DNA of 64,000 nucleotides from Maniola hyperantus (taxonomy: Eukaryota > Arthropoda > Insecta > Lepidoptera > Nymphalidae): contig NC_048549.1 of NCBI RefSeq assembly GCF_902806685.2, positions 13,409,594 through 13,473,593 of the forward strand, written 5' to 3'. Below are positions 10,101-21,483 of the stretch, one piece after another. A program made the position numbers and the translations under genes. Below the pieces are notes generated by a model. The model saw only the letters and a list, made by a program, of their open reading frames with translations. It was not told where the DNA came from and did not search any database. The first letter of the stretch is position 1; each line of letters starts with the position of its first letter.

Positions 10101-11564
10101 GTAGTGATAGTGATTTTTATCAATCACAAGTTATCCATTGACTCCCCACTGCATCAGGGAGGTCGTCAAAACAAGGTTCTAGCAAAAAGGTTGTTGTTCC
10201 TTGTAGTGAATAAAAATCGTAGAAATAATCTCGTCTGCTTAGTCATCTGCTTGTCTGTCCACTTAGTATAATTACCTCAGTTGTCAGTTGACGTTAAAAA
10301 ACGTAACAAAAACGGTCATCCTGTTCCGTGCCTTACTGTTCTCGGACCGGCCTTAATTCCCGGTACAATGCGTACAATCTAAGAATGGATCGCCGTGGCC
10401 GCCATATTGTGTGAGGATTTAGTCTTCACTACTGTAGGATGTAGGGAGTGTTGTATTGGGACAGTTAATTATACACTTCGAACAGATTTTTTGATCAGAG
10501 TTTATTTGTGAGCGCGTGTTCACTCAACGGCCGTTTGGTAGGGGCTAACTACCCAGTACGCATTCTGCTTTAACTACCGAGTAATGCTTAGTCAGCCCCT
10601 ATAAAAATGTCTAGTCAGCCCCTACAATTGTGATGTTCTTCTTTGTCGTTACGCTCTTGACAGAGCGGTCGCTTTCGTCGCTGTACTGCTGTGGCACGCT
10701 TAACAATCCGTCCCCATTCTTCTCTTATGGCTGCCTTCCTTATACACTCATATAAGGCAACGTCCATCGCAGCCCTCGCTTGGTCTGTCTAAATTAACGT
10801 CTGCCAATCTGCACTTGGCCTGGAGAGGAGACCTGTGCTTAGTACTCTTTGGACATGATGGTCACGATGAAATGAAGAAAAAAAAGTTTTGTTCACGTAA
10901 AATGCTTTTCTAACTAGCCGTACTTTTCAAATGACAGTTGACAGATAGAACAAATATTTTAATTCTATATTTAATAAGGAACACTTACAATAGACATATT
11001 CTTCATTTACCACATCACTTACTCACTATTATAACACACACTGATATGTATATCGATAACAAGTGAACATAGCGTTTGTATAAAAAATAGCAAATATGGC
11101 GAGTCCATTGTCACTTTGTACGCATTATACAAAACTGGTTTGTGGGCACATGTCTAATAGAAAAAATCAAATAGGAACAAGATACTGTGCTTAATGACAA
11201 GCGACCACAGATTACGGGCCCTGAGCTAAGCGCTCATTAGTAGAGTAAACAATATCATTACACCCATTTATGAATTTGAACTTTATGACTGTAAGTTTAG
11301 AGTTTGAATTAGATTGTTAGTGTAAAGCCCTACAGGTTGTATTCCTTGTTTGCACCTTTGGCCACTTAGCGGCCCGTTATGTTGTGAAGATTCTCTGGTT
11401 ATGCCTTGCCGATGCGGGAGGCGATGGCCTAGTTAGAAAATGATAAATAAACCGAAATTTTTGGTTTGGTGTGTGGTTTTTATTATGACATTTTGAGATT
11501 GTTTGATCTGCCTTTCTACTAACTAAATACGCAGCTTCTATTAGTACCTACCTATTATGCAATT

Positions 11565-11595
<31 letters not shown>

Positions 11596-11628
11596 ACGTT
11601 CGGGGAACGGTTGTTTACTCAAACATCA
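10101..11628. other. Mostly unassigned single-copy-looking sequence
   Basis: No exon signature on either strand. A notable patch at 10540-10625 repeats AGCCCCTA and TACC-AGTA motifs. 10785-10860 holds a vague SINE-1-like piece (CTGCCAATCTGCACTTGGCC). (CAAAA)n at 11572-11596. Confidence 0.4.
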
Positions 11629-11850
11629 CTACCCCTATTATAAATGTGAAAGTGTGTTTGTTTGTTGGTTTGTTTGTTTGTTGGTTTGTCCTCCAATCAC
11701 GTCACAACGGAGCAACGGATCGACGTGATTTTTTGCATGGGTATAGTTTAAGACCTGGGAAGGGACATAGGCTACTTTTTATCCCGGAAAATCAAAGAGT
11801 TCCCACGGGATTTTTCCCACGGAAAAACTTAAACCCACGCGTACGAAGGT
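11629..11850 (-). mobile_element. HLE-A copy
   Basis: Reverse copy from ACTACCCCTATTATAAATGT to ACCCACGCGTACGAAG, with an expanded TTTG repeat. Confidence 0.8.
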
Positions 11851-12044
11851 AGGTAGGTTGTAGTACTAGTGATTTTATAAAGCTCTTAAGAATACTTACT
11901 CAGAAGATAGTAATTTATCATTGATATAGAAAATTATGAAACTGAAAAAATTCCAAAATATCTTATTTTGAAAGCAATTAAATGAATAATTGAAAGCAAT
12001 ATGTAATTTTTTTTTTGGAAATTGAATCCTTTTTTTGGTGTTCT

Positions 12045-12158
12045 CAAATGTGTGCTAATCCGCAATTGACCAGCGTGGTGGATTATGGTTAAACTCTTCA
12101 CATACTGAGAGGAGACCCACGCTCTGTAGTGAGCCGGCTATGGGTTGATCATGATCAG
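12045..12158 (+). mobile_element. SINE-1 3' fragment
   Basis: AGCGTGGTGGATTATGG, GAGGAGACCCACGCTCTGTA and GGGTTGATCATGATCA; no head. Confidence 0.75.
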
Positions 12159-12217
12159 GTAAACGTATAACGTAAACTAAAAATTGATACTAAATTACGT
12201 ACATTAATTTTTCATCT

Positions 12218-12451
12218 ATATATATAAAAGGAAAAGGTGACTGACTGACTGACTGACTGACTGACTTACTGATCTATCAACGCACAGCTCAAACTACTGG
12301 ACGGATCGGGCTGAAATTCGGCATGCAGATAGCTATTATGACGTAGGCATCCGCTAAGAAAGGATTTTTGAAAATTCAACTCCTAAGGGGGTGAAATAGG
12401 GGTTTGAAATTTTGTAGTCCACGCGGACGAAGTCGCGAGCATAAGCTAGTG
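12218..12451 (+). mobile_element. HLE-B copy with expanded (ACTG)n
   Basis: Full copy; the internal repeat at 12239-12266 has about seven tetranucleotide units, the longest in this family here. Confidence 0.84.
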
Positions 12452-12819
12452 GAACTATAAATCCATTGAATTGTAACAAAGCATGAGATTTATGCGTGGG
12501 TTAAATACCTGAGCACTGATAACCACCACACTGAGGTGAGAGAGGTTAAGATTGATCGTAAATATTGGTTTAATCTGCGCCTGCGCCCGAAAGATAGCGG
12601 CCTATGAAAAATTGTTATGATAGTAAAAATACCGTATCATTTGTTATGGTATTACAACACGCTTACCATAAAGCGTTTTTCACTTTTCTGTTCTATGGCA
12701 TCATTTGTTATTTAGACACTTTTTAATGCTCTTATCATATTTTTATTCTAGTTGATGCGCGGAACTTTTTGTGAACCCTGTGGGAAATCTTCGATTTTCC
12801 GACATAATAAAAAAACTAA

Positions 12820-12925
12820 CATACCCCTTCCAGGTTAGCCCGCTTCCATCTTAGACTGCATCATCATCACTTACCACCAGGTAGGATTGCAGTCAAAGGC
12901 TAACTTGTATCTAAATAAATATATA
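12820..12925 (+). mobile_element. SINE-3 3' fragment
   Basis: ATACCCCTTCCAGGTTAGCC, TTAGACTGCATCATC and CTAACTTGTATCTAAATAAA. Confidence 0.78.
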
Positions 12926-13031
12926 AAACTACTTTCAAGCTTTGAGCTAGGTAAACATCAAGATGGATTCAATGCAAATCCGTGAAAAGGTAGTAGGTAT
13001 GGAATAGTATGACGAATACTATGGAATTGAT

Positions 13032-13222
13032 GGTGAAGAAATTTACTCATGTCTGAGAGTTCTTAATAATGTTCTCAAAGGTGTGTGAAGTCTGCTAATT
13101 CGCACTTTGCCAACTTGGCGGACTATGGTCTAGACTCTAGGTCCTTCTCATTCTGAGACGAGACCCGTGTTTATTAGTGCGTCAGGAATGGGTTGATCAT
13201 GATGATGATGATGATGATGATG
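13032..13222 (+). mobile_element. SINE-1 3' fragment with long (ATG)n tail
   Basis: Begins GGTGAAGAAATTTACTCATG, passes AATGTTCTCAAAGGTGTGTG and ends with about eight ATG repeats to 13222. Confidence 0.82.
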
Positions 13223-13568
13223 AAAGTCCATTTAGCTTCTATATCGTTAAATCTAAATCTTCATTCAAATTTAACGAAACAGTAATTTAAAACCATGCAA
13301 TAGTAACATCAGTTCAACTTTAAATTACCTACTTGTATTAAAATCAATACAAAGGTACATGAAATGGTCAGAGTTAGCATAAATCAAATCGTCTCATTGA
13401 AAAGGCAACCAATAAAACACTGATACAGTCACTTTTTCCCAATCTATTGTGAGCGTCAACAATAATTTACTTCCCTAGAAATATATTAGCTTTTGGTTTA
13501 CAAATTAAAGGCGATCACACATTCTTATTTCTTACGCACGAAACGCACAAATTTTCAATTTTTTATAG

Positions 13569-13790
13569 ACTAGCTTATGCTCGCGACTTCGACCGCGTGG
13601 ACTACCCAAATTTCAAACCCCTATTTCACCCCCTCAGGGGTTGAATTTTCAAAAATCCTTTCCTAGCGGATGCTAACGTCATAATAGCTATCTGCATGCC
13701 CAGGCCAATCCTTCCAGTAGTTTGAGCTGTGCGTTGATAGATCAGTCAGTCAGTCAGTCAGTCACCTTTTCTTTTTATATATTTAGAAGA
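13569..13790 (-). mobile_element. HLE-B copy
   Basis: Reverse copy from ACTAGCTTATGCTCGCGACT to ATATATTTAGA, followed at once by an (AGA)n run. Confidence 0.82.
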
Positions 13791-14039
13791 AGAAGAAGAA
13801 GAAGATGAAGCGCGCTTGCCTAGAAGACTCTTATTCACTTTTGACCAAATTATAAGTGGTAAAATTATCCTCTTCTAACCTTACGTTTCGTTCTACGTTA
13901 CGGTAGGTACGCTCTAACTTTTCACAGTTCTGTGTGTTTTAAGCAATTAAACATAATTTGATTTTACGTCAAAAGAAAACACCGCAATGAAACCTGCATG
14001 CCAGGGAACTAGAAATAAAAATGTATTTAAATAAATTAT

Positions 14040-14095
14040 AATTAATGCTTCTGAATCATCAAGTGAATCTACCACTGATTCGGAATGCTCATAGA
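14040..14095 (-). mobile_element. Short diverged LINE 3' remnant
   Basis: CATCAAGTGAATCTACCACT and GATTCGGAATGC match the 17.2 kb fragment. Only about 55 bases are recognisable. Confidence 0.45.
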
Positions 14096-14250
14096 GGGTT
14101 TTCCATAAATTCTCAAAGTGTGTAAAAGTCTGCTATTGTGCGTGCTAATCCACACTTAGCCAGCGTGTGATATGGTCTAAAACTTTATTTCCTTGAGAAG
14201 ACACCCGAACTAAGTAGGAGACCGGCGTGGCACTGAGTGAATCAGGCACT
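14096..14250 (+). mobile_element. SINE-1 fragment, strongly diverged
   Basis: TTCCATAAATTCTCAAAGTG and CACACTTAGCCAGCGTGTGA match the body with many changes. Confidence 0.5.
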
Positions 14251-15023
14251 AGTAAACTTTGGTATTTTAGGCAATGGTAAAAAAGTTCAGCCAACCAAAA
14301 TTTTTTTCAAATTGCAATCTATTTTTTGGTAACAAAATGTAATACTAGCAGTGTGTAAATAAGTCAATTTAAATAATTGAACAATTGACGCTTTAAATCA
14401 TTTAATAACAAAAAGAAATAAAATATAATATTAACAAATAAACTATTAATAAACTTAAATCTAAAAAAAAAACATATTAAATTATTCTACAAAACACATT
14501 TACCGTTAGCTGCTGAGTGTCGCTTGTTTGACAAATGCGCTTGCGGTGCGGACAAAATGTGCAATCACCATTAGAAATATTACCTTTAGAACGACAATTT
14601 TAATACACCTTTTTAATGACACCTATGTCAAAGCGGGAGAGACTAAAATGGAATGTTCTGTGGGTCAAAGGTAACTACGTTTAGCTGGTTCTTCGCGTGG
14701 GTTATTAAAATACAATGCTGGTTGCAAATAAGCGAATGTGTGACGTCGGTGAGTTGAAAGCGTTAGAATGGCGATATATTCTTCGGTTCAAGTTACTTCA
14801 GGGCTGCAATGACTTAACTTTTTGATAAAAAATAAATCCCTGTTTCCCTTGGTCAGGCCATAGCTTTAAAATCTGTACTTATAATTCTTTTTTTGTTGAG
14901 TTTGTAACTGTCAGTATAAGGTAATCTTTCATATAAAAGATTTTTTTTTGGAACACATTCGGGTCCACATAATTCCACGCGGATGAAGTCGCTTGTAAAA
15001 GTAGTTTGTAAATATAGAGTATA

Positions 15024-15340
15024 AGCTGTGATAGCCTAGTCGGTAGGAGGTCCGCCTTCTGATCGGAGGTCGGGGGTTCGATCCCGGGCACGCACCTCTA
15101 ACTTTTCGGAGTTGTGTGCGTTTTAAATAATCAAATATCACTTGCTTTAACGGTGAAGGAAAACATCGTGAGGAAATCTGCATGTCTGAGAGTTCTCCAT
15201 AATGTTCTCAAAGGTGTGTGAAGTCTACCAATCCGCACATGGCCAGCGTGGTAGACTATGGCCAAAACCCTTCTCACTATGAGAGGAGACCCGTGCTCTG
15301 TAGTGAGCCGGTGATGGGTTGATCATGATGATGATGATGA
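15024..15340 (+). mobile_element. SINE-1, full length with target-site duplication
   Basis: The most complete forward copy, from AGCTGTGATAGCCTAGTCGG to GATCATGATGATGATGATGA. AATATAGAGT occurs just before (15011-15020) and just after (15341-15350), a 10-base target-site duplication that fixes the element ends. Confidence 0.92.
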
Positions 15341-15545
15341 AATATAGAGTGTATCTTGTATCGCGAACTTCTCTACCTACTTAATTAACAAAACTCCTAA
15401 AAACGTAAAAATTGCTAAGGTTTGTTTGGTTCACATTCTTTTACTCTCTGTTTAACGTAAACTCTTTAAGTATATCGCAATAAATAAATAATCAAGCATA
15501 CGTGACAACCCTGAAAGCACGCGTGCCTATTGGGCGCAATTTATA

Positions 15546-15844
15546 AGCAGTACGCTTAGTACGAGATTTTATGTCTCACCAACGTTGATAGTATTCGAGT
15601 GTCGAAACACTTACGAGTTATAGTAAACTGGAACTTAACTGCCGTGTTTTAAAGCTCAAGTTTGTCTACACATCTACAGCCAGCGCTCCAAGCGGAAACG
15701 TTGCGAAATTATAATCAGTGGCATTGAATTTTCGTCTTCAATTCAAGGCTCTTTAGGTCCATTTTACTTTGACGTTATCGTGTTTCGACTCTCGAATTCT
15801 AGCAACGTTTGGTGAGACGTAAAATCTTACACTAAGCGAACTGC
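15546..15844. mobile_element. Fold-back element, about 75-base arms
   Basis: The left arm AGCAGTACGCTTAGTACGAG...TATGTCTCACCAACGTTG pairs with the right arm CAACGTTTGGTGAGACGTAA...ACTAAGCGAACTGCT. Arms are imperfect; the roughly 150-base centre is unrelated. No ORF. Confidence 0.78.
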
Positions 15845-15984
15845 TCTCGCGACCGACTGGAAGCAAATCGACTTGACTTGAGACAATATTAATATTGCGT
15901 ATGCTTGCCTCTCGTGTCAAAATACTCATCATGACTTTTACTCGATTTTTTTACTTGACTAGGTATGTGACAGGTCCAGATAGC

Positions 15985-16072
15985 AAGCGTGGGTGACGTA
16001 CAGGTGTGCGGGGCGTCCCCCCCGCCTCATACCTCGATTGCCATCTCGACCTGACGCGTACTATAGGTTCTT
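15985..16072. repeat. GC-rich GGCGTCCCCCCCGCC repeat
   Basis: GTGACGTACAGGTGTGCGGG, CGTCCCCCCCGCCTCATACC, TTGCCATCTCGACCTGACGC. The same family, in either orientation, is at 44.40, 47.74 and 53.76 kb. Class unknown. Confidence 0.6.
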
Positions 16073-16130
16073 GAAAAAGACGGTACCTAATGATTTTTGA
16101 AGCGAGTCACAGAATAATAATATACCTTCT

Positions 16131-16380
16131 TACTAGATGATGCCCGTGATTTCGTCCGAGTGGATTTAGTTTTTTTTAAACCCCAGTGGAACTTTTTGAT
16201 TTTCCAGGATAAAAATTACCCTATTCCCGTCTCCAGAAAGCAAGCTATCTCTGTACCAAGTAGATGATAATATTGATGCTCGCAACTTTGTTAGCTATAT
16301 CTGGACTAAATTACGTCAAAAACAGTGGGCCGTAAAAGCTAGCAGACAGACACACTTTCGCATTTATAATATTAGTATGG
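16131..16380 (+). mobile_element. HLE-A variant
   Basis: ACTAGATGATGCCCGTGATT, GAAAGCAAGCTATCTCTGTA, CACACTTTCGCATTTATAAT; the longer subfamily also seen at 34.3 and 46.1 kb. Confidence 0.74.
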
Positions 16381-16433
16381 ATTAGTCTCTCTCAGGTTGA
16401 ATAATTTGTTTGTATTTTTTGTTGCGACATTGT

Positions 16434-16591
16434 GGCTAATTCCGTTGTACACAATTTCTAAACTAAACTAAAATGGCACGTCTAAATCTATTGCTATCCC
16501 TTTCATAATGATGCTTGCGGAAAAGGATAGCACTAGATTTAGACTTGTTAATTTAGTTTAGTTTAGAGATTGTGTACAAGAGAATCAGCCC
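16434..16591. mobile_element. Fold-back element, about 65-base arms
   Basis: GGCTAATTCCGTTGTACACA...AACTAAACTAAA pairs with TTTAGTTTAGAGATTGTGTA...GAATCAGCC around a short centre CTTTCATAATGATGCTTGCG. A second, half copy is at 56.7 kb. Confidence 0.8.
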
Positions 16592-16964
16592 CAGTAGACA
16601 CCTATGTGTGTGTTCTAAAATACTGGTACCTACTTGCTAATTAAGCGTGCGTTATTAATGCTCGTATAATGATGCCCAAGGTGAATAAAGGTAACTTTTG
16701 ATTATATTGCGCCATACTTTATTAGGCCTATTAAAACGTTTTTTTTTAATTTGTAACACTAGCAAACTGACCAATAATAAATATACAGAGGCTTTAGAGT
16801 AATTTTTTAAAGTTACCTATCGGTAATTCTGTCAGGGCCTAGTGCAAGTTTCAAGTTAACGTTAACATTCACGTAATGTTAATGTTAACTGTGCATAAAG
16901 CTGACATTTAGTATGGACGGGAAAGGGACACACAACTTGACCTTTTCTAACTGTAAATAAGTTA

Positions 16965-17104
16965 CACTAAGAACAATGTTACACTGCCACCAGGCGATGC
17001 GTGGAACATCGTGGGGTTTTAGTCGGTAAGAGTCCGACATAACCTCCGCACCTCCCCGGGTGCGGTGGCATCCATGAGGATTTCCCCACGGAAAAAAAAA
17101 AAAA
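16965..17104 (+). mobile_element. R1-like LINE 3' untranslated end
   Basis: GGGGTTTTAGTCGGTAAGAG, a GC-rich imperfect hairpin (CCTCCCCGGGTG) and a poly(A) run at about 17092-17104 make a LINE 3' end. The GTCGGTAAGAGTCCGACA palindrome resembles the TAGTCCGTGCGAGTCGGACA part of the 21.7 kb copy. No coding part remains. Confidence 0.6.
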
Positions 17105-17166
17105 GGCCTTCGACAGACGACAAAAAATGAGCCACATGGACTCAGGAGGCAAGCTTAGTGACTCTG

Positions 17167-17167
<1 letters not shown>

Positions 17168-17200
<33 letters not shown>

Positions 17201-17270
17201 TATAAACTTTTACAAGTGCTTACGAATAGTCGGATGCATCTACCACTGGTTCGGAATGCATAAGAAGCCC
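17168..17270 (-). mobile_element. Same LINE 3' end, reversed, with poly(T)
   Basis: A poly(T) run of about 29 at 17171-17199 is followed by ACAAGTGCTTACGAATAGTC and GCATCTACCACTGGTTCGGA, the complement of the 56.2 kb LINE end. The homopolymer is its poly(A) tail read backwards. Confidence 0.72.
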
Positions 17271-17319
17271 ATAGTTAACGAACATATTATGTATACCTAT
17301 ACTATTTTTAAAAAGTGAT

Positions 17320-17500
17320 TTTTTTAAATAAAGAATATTAGCCATGATAAATGACTAATATTCCCCTTTCCTCTCCAACTAAGCGTCAAGCTTGTGCTAA
17401 GAGTAGGTACGACAATAGAGCAACGGGCGGGATTTGAAGTTGGAACCGTCGACTTTTCGGTTGTCAGTCCACTCATTTACCCGTTGAGCTATTGTGGCTC
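17320..17500 (-). mobile_element. SINE-2, full length
   Basis: Reverse copy ending GTTGAGCTATTGTGGCTC at its head, with an extra GAAGTTG insertion near the B box. Confidence 0.82.
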
Positions 17501-17897
17501 TAAATAATAACCATAACTGTTACCATAACATAGAAAGGTACTTCAGAACTGGGTCACAATTATCATCTACTAAATAGCTTTTAATACCATTTGTCAAAAG
17601 AAAAAAAACGACTTATCGAAAATCTAAACTTTACCAAATCGGTAAAACTTTTGTATGGGTGGTCCCATTAAGTGGGAACACTGACTTACTTGTCTATACC
17701 TCTTTTACATAATATACAACCACCATAAATTGTCATTACAACAATCATTCGGTACATTGAATCGATAACTTCAATCGATTCCGTATCTGTTCACCGCTGG
17801 GCGCCATAAAGGTATGCGCTCACTCTATTTGTAATAACTAATAACCAAATCAGGACGTGTAGTGTGCTGAGAATATTTTTTGGTAATTTATTGTTTC

Positions 17898-18126
17898 ACT
17901 AGCTGATGCCCACGACTTCATCCACGTGGAATTAGGTTTTTCTAAAACCCCGTGGGAACTCTTTCATTTTCCGGGATAAAAAGTAGCCTATGTCACTCTC
18001 CAGATCTTAAACTATACACATGCAAAAAATCACGTCGATCAGTTGCTCCGTTGTGACGTGATTGAAGGACAAACCAACAATCAAATAAAGCACCAAACAA
18101 ACACACTTTCTCATTTATAATTATGT
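17898..18126 (+). mobile_element. HLE-A copy
   Basis: Complete from ACTAGCTGATGCCCACGACT to CATTTATAATTATG. Confidence 0.82.
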
Positions 18127-20360
18127 GTAGTGATATGCCGGTCAATTATTATTTATCGATAGTGTAAATGAACTATCAAAACATCATTTTTTATCCACAT
18201 CGATCCTTTATTGACTGCCTCAATAAACCGTGCTACAAAAACATAGAGTAAAGTACGAAAACCATAGTTTGACATTGATGCAGTTATTAAATGATTGATG
18301 CAGGCGATTCGCAATCGAGCCGTATAGATTCGGGTTCAAAAAAATCCCGTGGGAACTCATTAACTTACCGATATAAAAATCGGTTAAACGAATGGATTGT
18401 AAAAAGGTGACAGAGAGACAGACACATTTTCGCATATAAATATGGATGTTTATGCTAAAAGACACACTGGAGTAGTGATATTGATTATTCAACAAAAAAT
18501 TATTAGGGTTATTCATAAAACGTACAAAAAAATACATGACAAACAGATTAAATACTAAAGTAACTAACATCAATTATTCTTTGAATTAAAATGGTCTAAA
18601 TCGATACAAATATTATTTAAAATATAATAATATGTGAAACTGCGATTAACCGATATTGACGAAATTTGGTACAGGGAGATAGCTTGCATCCCGGAACAAA
18701 AAACTTTTTTTCAAAAAGGTACTCACGGGGTTTTAAAAGCCTAACTCCACTTTCGTGAAGTCGCGGGTATTATCTAGTTTTCTCATATTTTTTCTTGAAA
18801 AAAAGTGGTATTTTTTAACAAAAAGTGATACGGCCTCTTTCACTTTTTACTAAGTGTGCGTAGGATTTTATAAAAAACGTGAACTTCGATCTAATATTCA
18901 TCCAAAATACACGGAAATTTTTAAAGTGTTGCCTTTTACGTATTTTATACGCACCTTTATTGGACCTTATCGGTTTATTATCGTAAATAAAGTTTGAGAC
19001 GATTTTTTATCTAATGCCGACCGTTTGAAACGAGCACTTTTACATATTTTATCTTAAGTACCAATATCGACAGTTTATTTATCTGTTTGACCGCTTCGCA
19101 TCCGAATTGGTGTATTTTGAAATAATATTGTATTTAACTATTGTAATAAAGATCCAATGTAGTATTTATTTTTTAACTTTTTGCGATTTGTATAAGATCC
19201 CTTAAACCCGTCGCAGAAATCCGATAATAGTCTATACAAACTAGATAATATAACGGTGCCAATGTAATATAACAGTATAAATATCTGTGACCAACTCTGG
19301 GCAACCCGATACAACTTTTGTCAGAGAGGAGGCTAAAACAAACAAGTAACAAGCTGTGTGTGTAAATAAAAATCGCTCTCAGCCAAAAGTCGGTCATAAT
19401 ACTATATTTGTGGCCTTTAAATGCTGAAATTAATAAGAAATCTATCTGTAACCTTTCGATGAGAAGATTCAGAATAACAGATAGATTTCTTACAACGCTG
19501 TTATTTGTAAAAAAAATATGTGGTCTTTTTGTCTTCTTCTTATTTGTATTGTTTGATTCATAATAATTTGGGCCACTAATTCGGGGGTGTTGTTAAACAG
19601 AATATTAAGAAAACACTATTATATAATTCTGTAATCAATTATCCAACAAGTACCTGATAGTGAAATAAATATATTATTATCATTGTTATGATAACTCTTT
19701 CAATTTCTAACACAAAAAAGAAAAATTCACATAATTGAGCTAATAGCTCAAAGTGCAAAAATAGCTCCCTATGAAAAAAACAGGTGCTTTTATTTTTTCG
19801 GCTTCACGTGGACTCAATCAGTATGCTTAACCTGTTACAGACACCTAACGCTCGTTAACACCGACGACAATTTAACACGCCGCGTGCGTTCGATATACAT
19901 TGACGATTCACGCTGCAAATACGACTTAACGCCGGGATTTAAACGGGTCTGTTATCCCAATCAAAACATCCTATCTCACAATCAATAACCAAGTAATTTT
20001 AATCCTTTACCCATTTAATATGAGGTTTAAATTCGTTTGGTTAATTCGAAGCTATGATTAGCCTCGGCGATGACTGCAGAGCGCGCGATAAAAATCAATA
20101 AATCGTCACTTAGTATTCTATATGCGATGTTGTTATGTAAGCCTAAGTAGATTAATGGGTCAATGTACTTGCTATTCGGTTGTATTTTTATTGGTTCGAC
20201 TGTAATTTTAATCTGATTTGCATTTCGTTCACGATCTCAATGCACTTGGCAGTTGGCGGGGCGAACGCAACAATGTGAAGTGTGCGTAGGGTTTTATTGG
20301 GATTACATTTTATGACGACTGCTAGTCTCGACATGAGAAACATGAGCCTGTGCATTTTAT
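18127..20360. other. Longest stretch without a recognised element besides one HLE-A end
   Basis: AT-rich throughout. Several 60-117 codon open frames look like chance: biased to F/I/Y/N/K, with no motif I know. An inverted pair AAGAAATCTATCTGT / ACAGATAGATTTCTT spans 19436-19491. Confidence 0.45.
18700..18780 (+). mobile_element. HLE-A end fragment, reversed
   Basis: CTCACGGGGTTTTAAAAGCC and TGAAGTCGCGGGTATTATCT then AGTT; only the CTAG-end portion. Confidence 0.55.
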
Positions 20361-20675
20361 TTACTTTTTTTATTTTATTCAGATACAAATTAGCCCTTGA
20401 CTGCAATCTCACGCGGTGGTAAGTGATGATGCAGTCTAAGTTGGTACCGGGCTAACCTGGAAGGGGTATGGCAGTTTTTATTAAACCCATACCCCTTTGG
20501 TTTCTACACGGCATCGTACGCTTTGCCGGTAGGGTGGTAACTAGCCACGGCCGAAGCCTCCCACCAGACCAGACCAGAAATTTAGAAATTATAAAATTTC
20601 AAATCCCCGCCGGGCATTGAACCCGGGACCTCCCACTAATAAGACCACAGCACTTACCACTGCGCCAGGGAGGTC
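20361..20675 (-). mobile_element. SINE-3 (family defined here)
   Basis: In sense direction SINE-3 starts GACCTCCCTGGCGCAGTGG (A box) with GTGGGAGGTCCTGGGTTCGA (B box). It continues TTTCTGGTCTGGTCTGGTGG and GTGGCTAGTTACCACCCTA, and ends TTAGACTGCATCATCACTTA with TAACTTGTATCTGAATAAAA. This reverse copy is slightly deleted in the middle. Confidence 0.85.
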
Positions 20676-20807
20676 GACAAAAACTTGCTCGGTATAGAGA
20701 TTTTAGGATTCTTAAAATGTATTCTAATAGTGACCCTACCGGTCTAGTTCTGTTATGAGCATGGACCACGTTATCTACGGCCATGGTTATGAGCGAGTAG
20801 CGACATA

Positions 20808-20897
20808 CAAACCCCACCCGTTGCACTATTGTCGTACCTACTCCTAGCACAAGCTTTACGCTTAGTTGGAGGGGAAAGGGGAATATTAGCCAGCATA
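20808..20897 (+). mobile_element. SINE-2 fragment lacking the A box
   Basis: Starts inside the B box (AAACCCCACCCGTTGCACTA) and runs to GGAAAGGGGAATATTAGCC. Confidence 0.78.
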
Positions 20898-21009
20898 ATA
20901 AACTTTGCTGTTAAACTTATAAGTCAGCATAATAAATTGGGCTATTATTAATTACCTATTCTTAAAAAAAACTATAGCTACCTTTTAAGGAAGCTTGTAA
21001 TCCATTCTA

Positions 21010-21113
21010 AATAATATCTGTCCCGGCTTTACTCACGTGTTTAGTCGACGTTAGCCCGACTAGTTTACCACACGTCGACTAAACACGTGAGTAAAGCCGG
21101 GACAGATATTATT
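21010..21113. repeat. Perfect 42-base inverted repeat, Penelope-like tail suspected
   Basis: The arm 21010-21051 (AATAATATCTGTCCCGGCTT...) is the exact reverse complement of 21072-21113, with a 20-base spacer GTTAGCCCGACTAGTTTACCA-like. The arm sequence (GTCGACTAAACACGTGAGT) recurs at 53043-53078. Confidence 0.85.
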
Positions 21114-21149
21114 CACTCACGGTAGTTTAAAAGCTTGAAATCTCTCAGC

Positions 21150-21462
21150 GGACGATAGAGAGAGCTATGCTGTAAGTTTTTCTACACGAAATCAAAAATT
21201 AGGAGATCCGTAGAACTCGTAGCTCAACGGGTTTGGGAGCTGAAGTACCTACCAATGGACAGGACACATAGTTCCATATGGGACCCTAGTGCTGGAATCC
21301 TGACTCCGCTCTGCTCCGGGAAGCGTAGTGTTGGAAGATCCCTCCATGGCCTCAAGGAGCCGCTGGATCCAGGCGGCGCAAGATCGTGACGTGTGGACTG
21401 TGGAGGTCCCAGCAAGAGACCTATGTCCAGCAGTGGACGTCTATCGGTTACACGATACGAGA
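21150..21462 (+). pseudogene. RTE LINE fragment, diverged
   Basis: DNA resembling the ERAML, KLKWQWAGH, WRP and RWxxD segments in order, with many deletions, ending near TGGACGTCTATCGGTT. An R1-like LINE end follows within about 25 bases. Confidence 0.72.
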
Positions 21463-21483
21463 CGATAGTACATAAGCCTAAAT

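Noticed and set aside
12239..12266. CRISPR-like or satellite array from ACTG repeats
   Set aside because: A simple tetranucleotide run inside an HLE-B element with no spacers.
13787..13807. GAAGAAG word as the start of the second-finger exon (SFFGR)
   Set aside because: It is an (AGA)n microsatellite attached to an HLE-B end; no downstream finger residues follow on the minus strand.
18220..18573. 117-codon minus-strand frame
   Set aside because: AT-driven F/I/N/Y composition, no motif, overlaps an HLE-like piece; likely chance.
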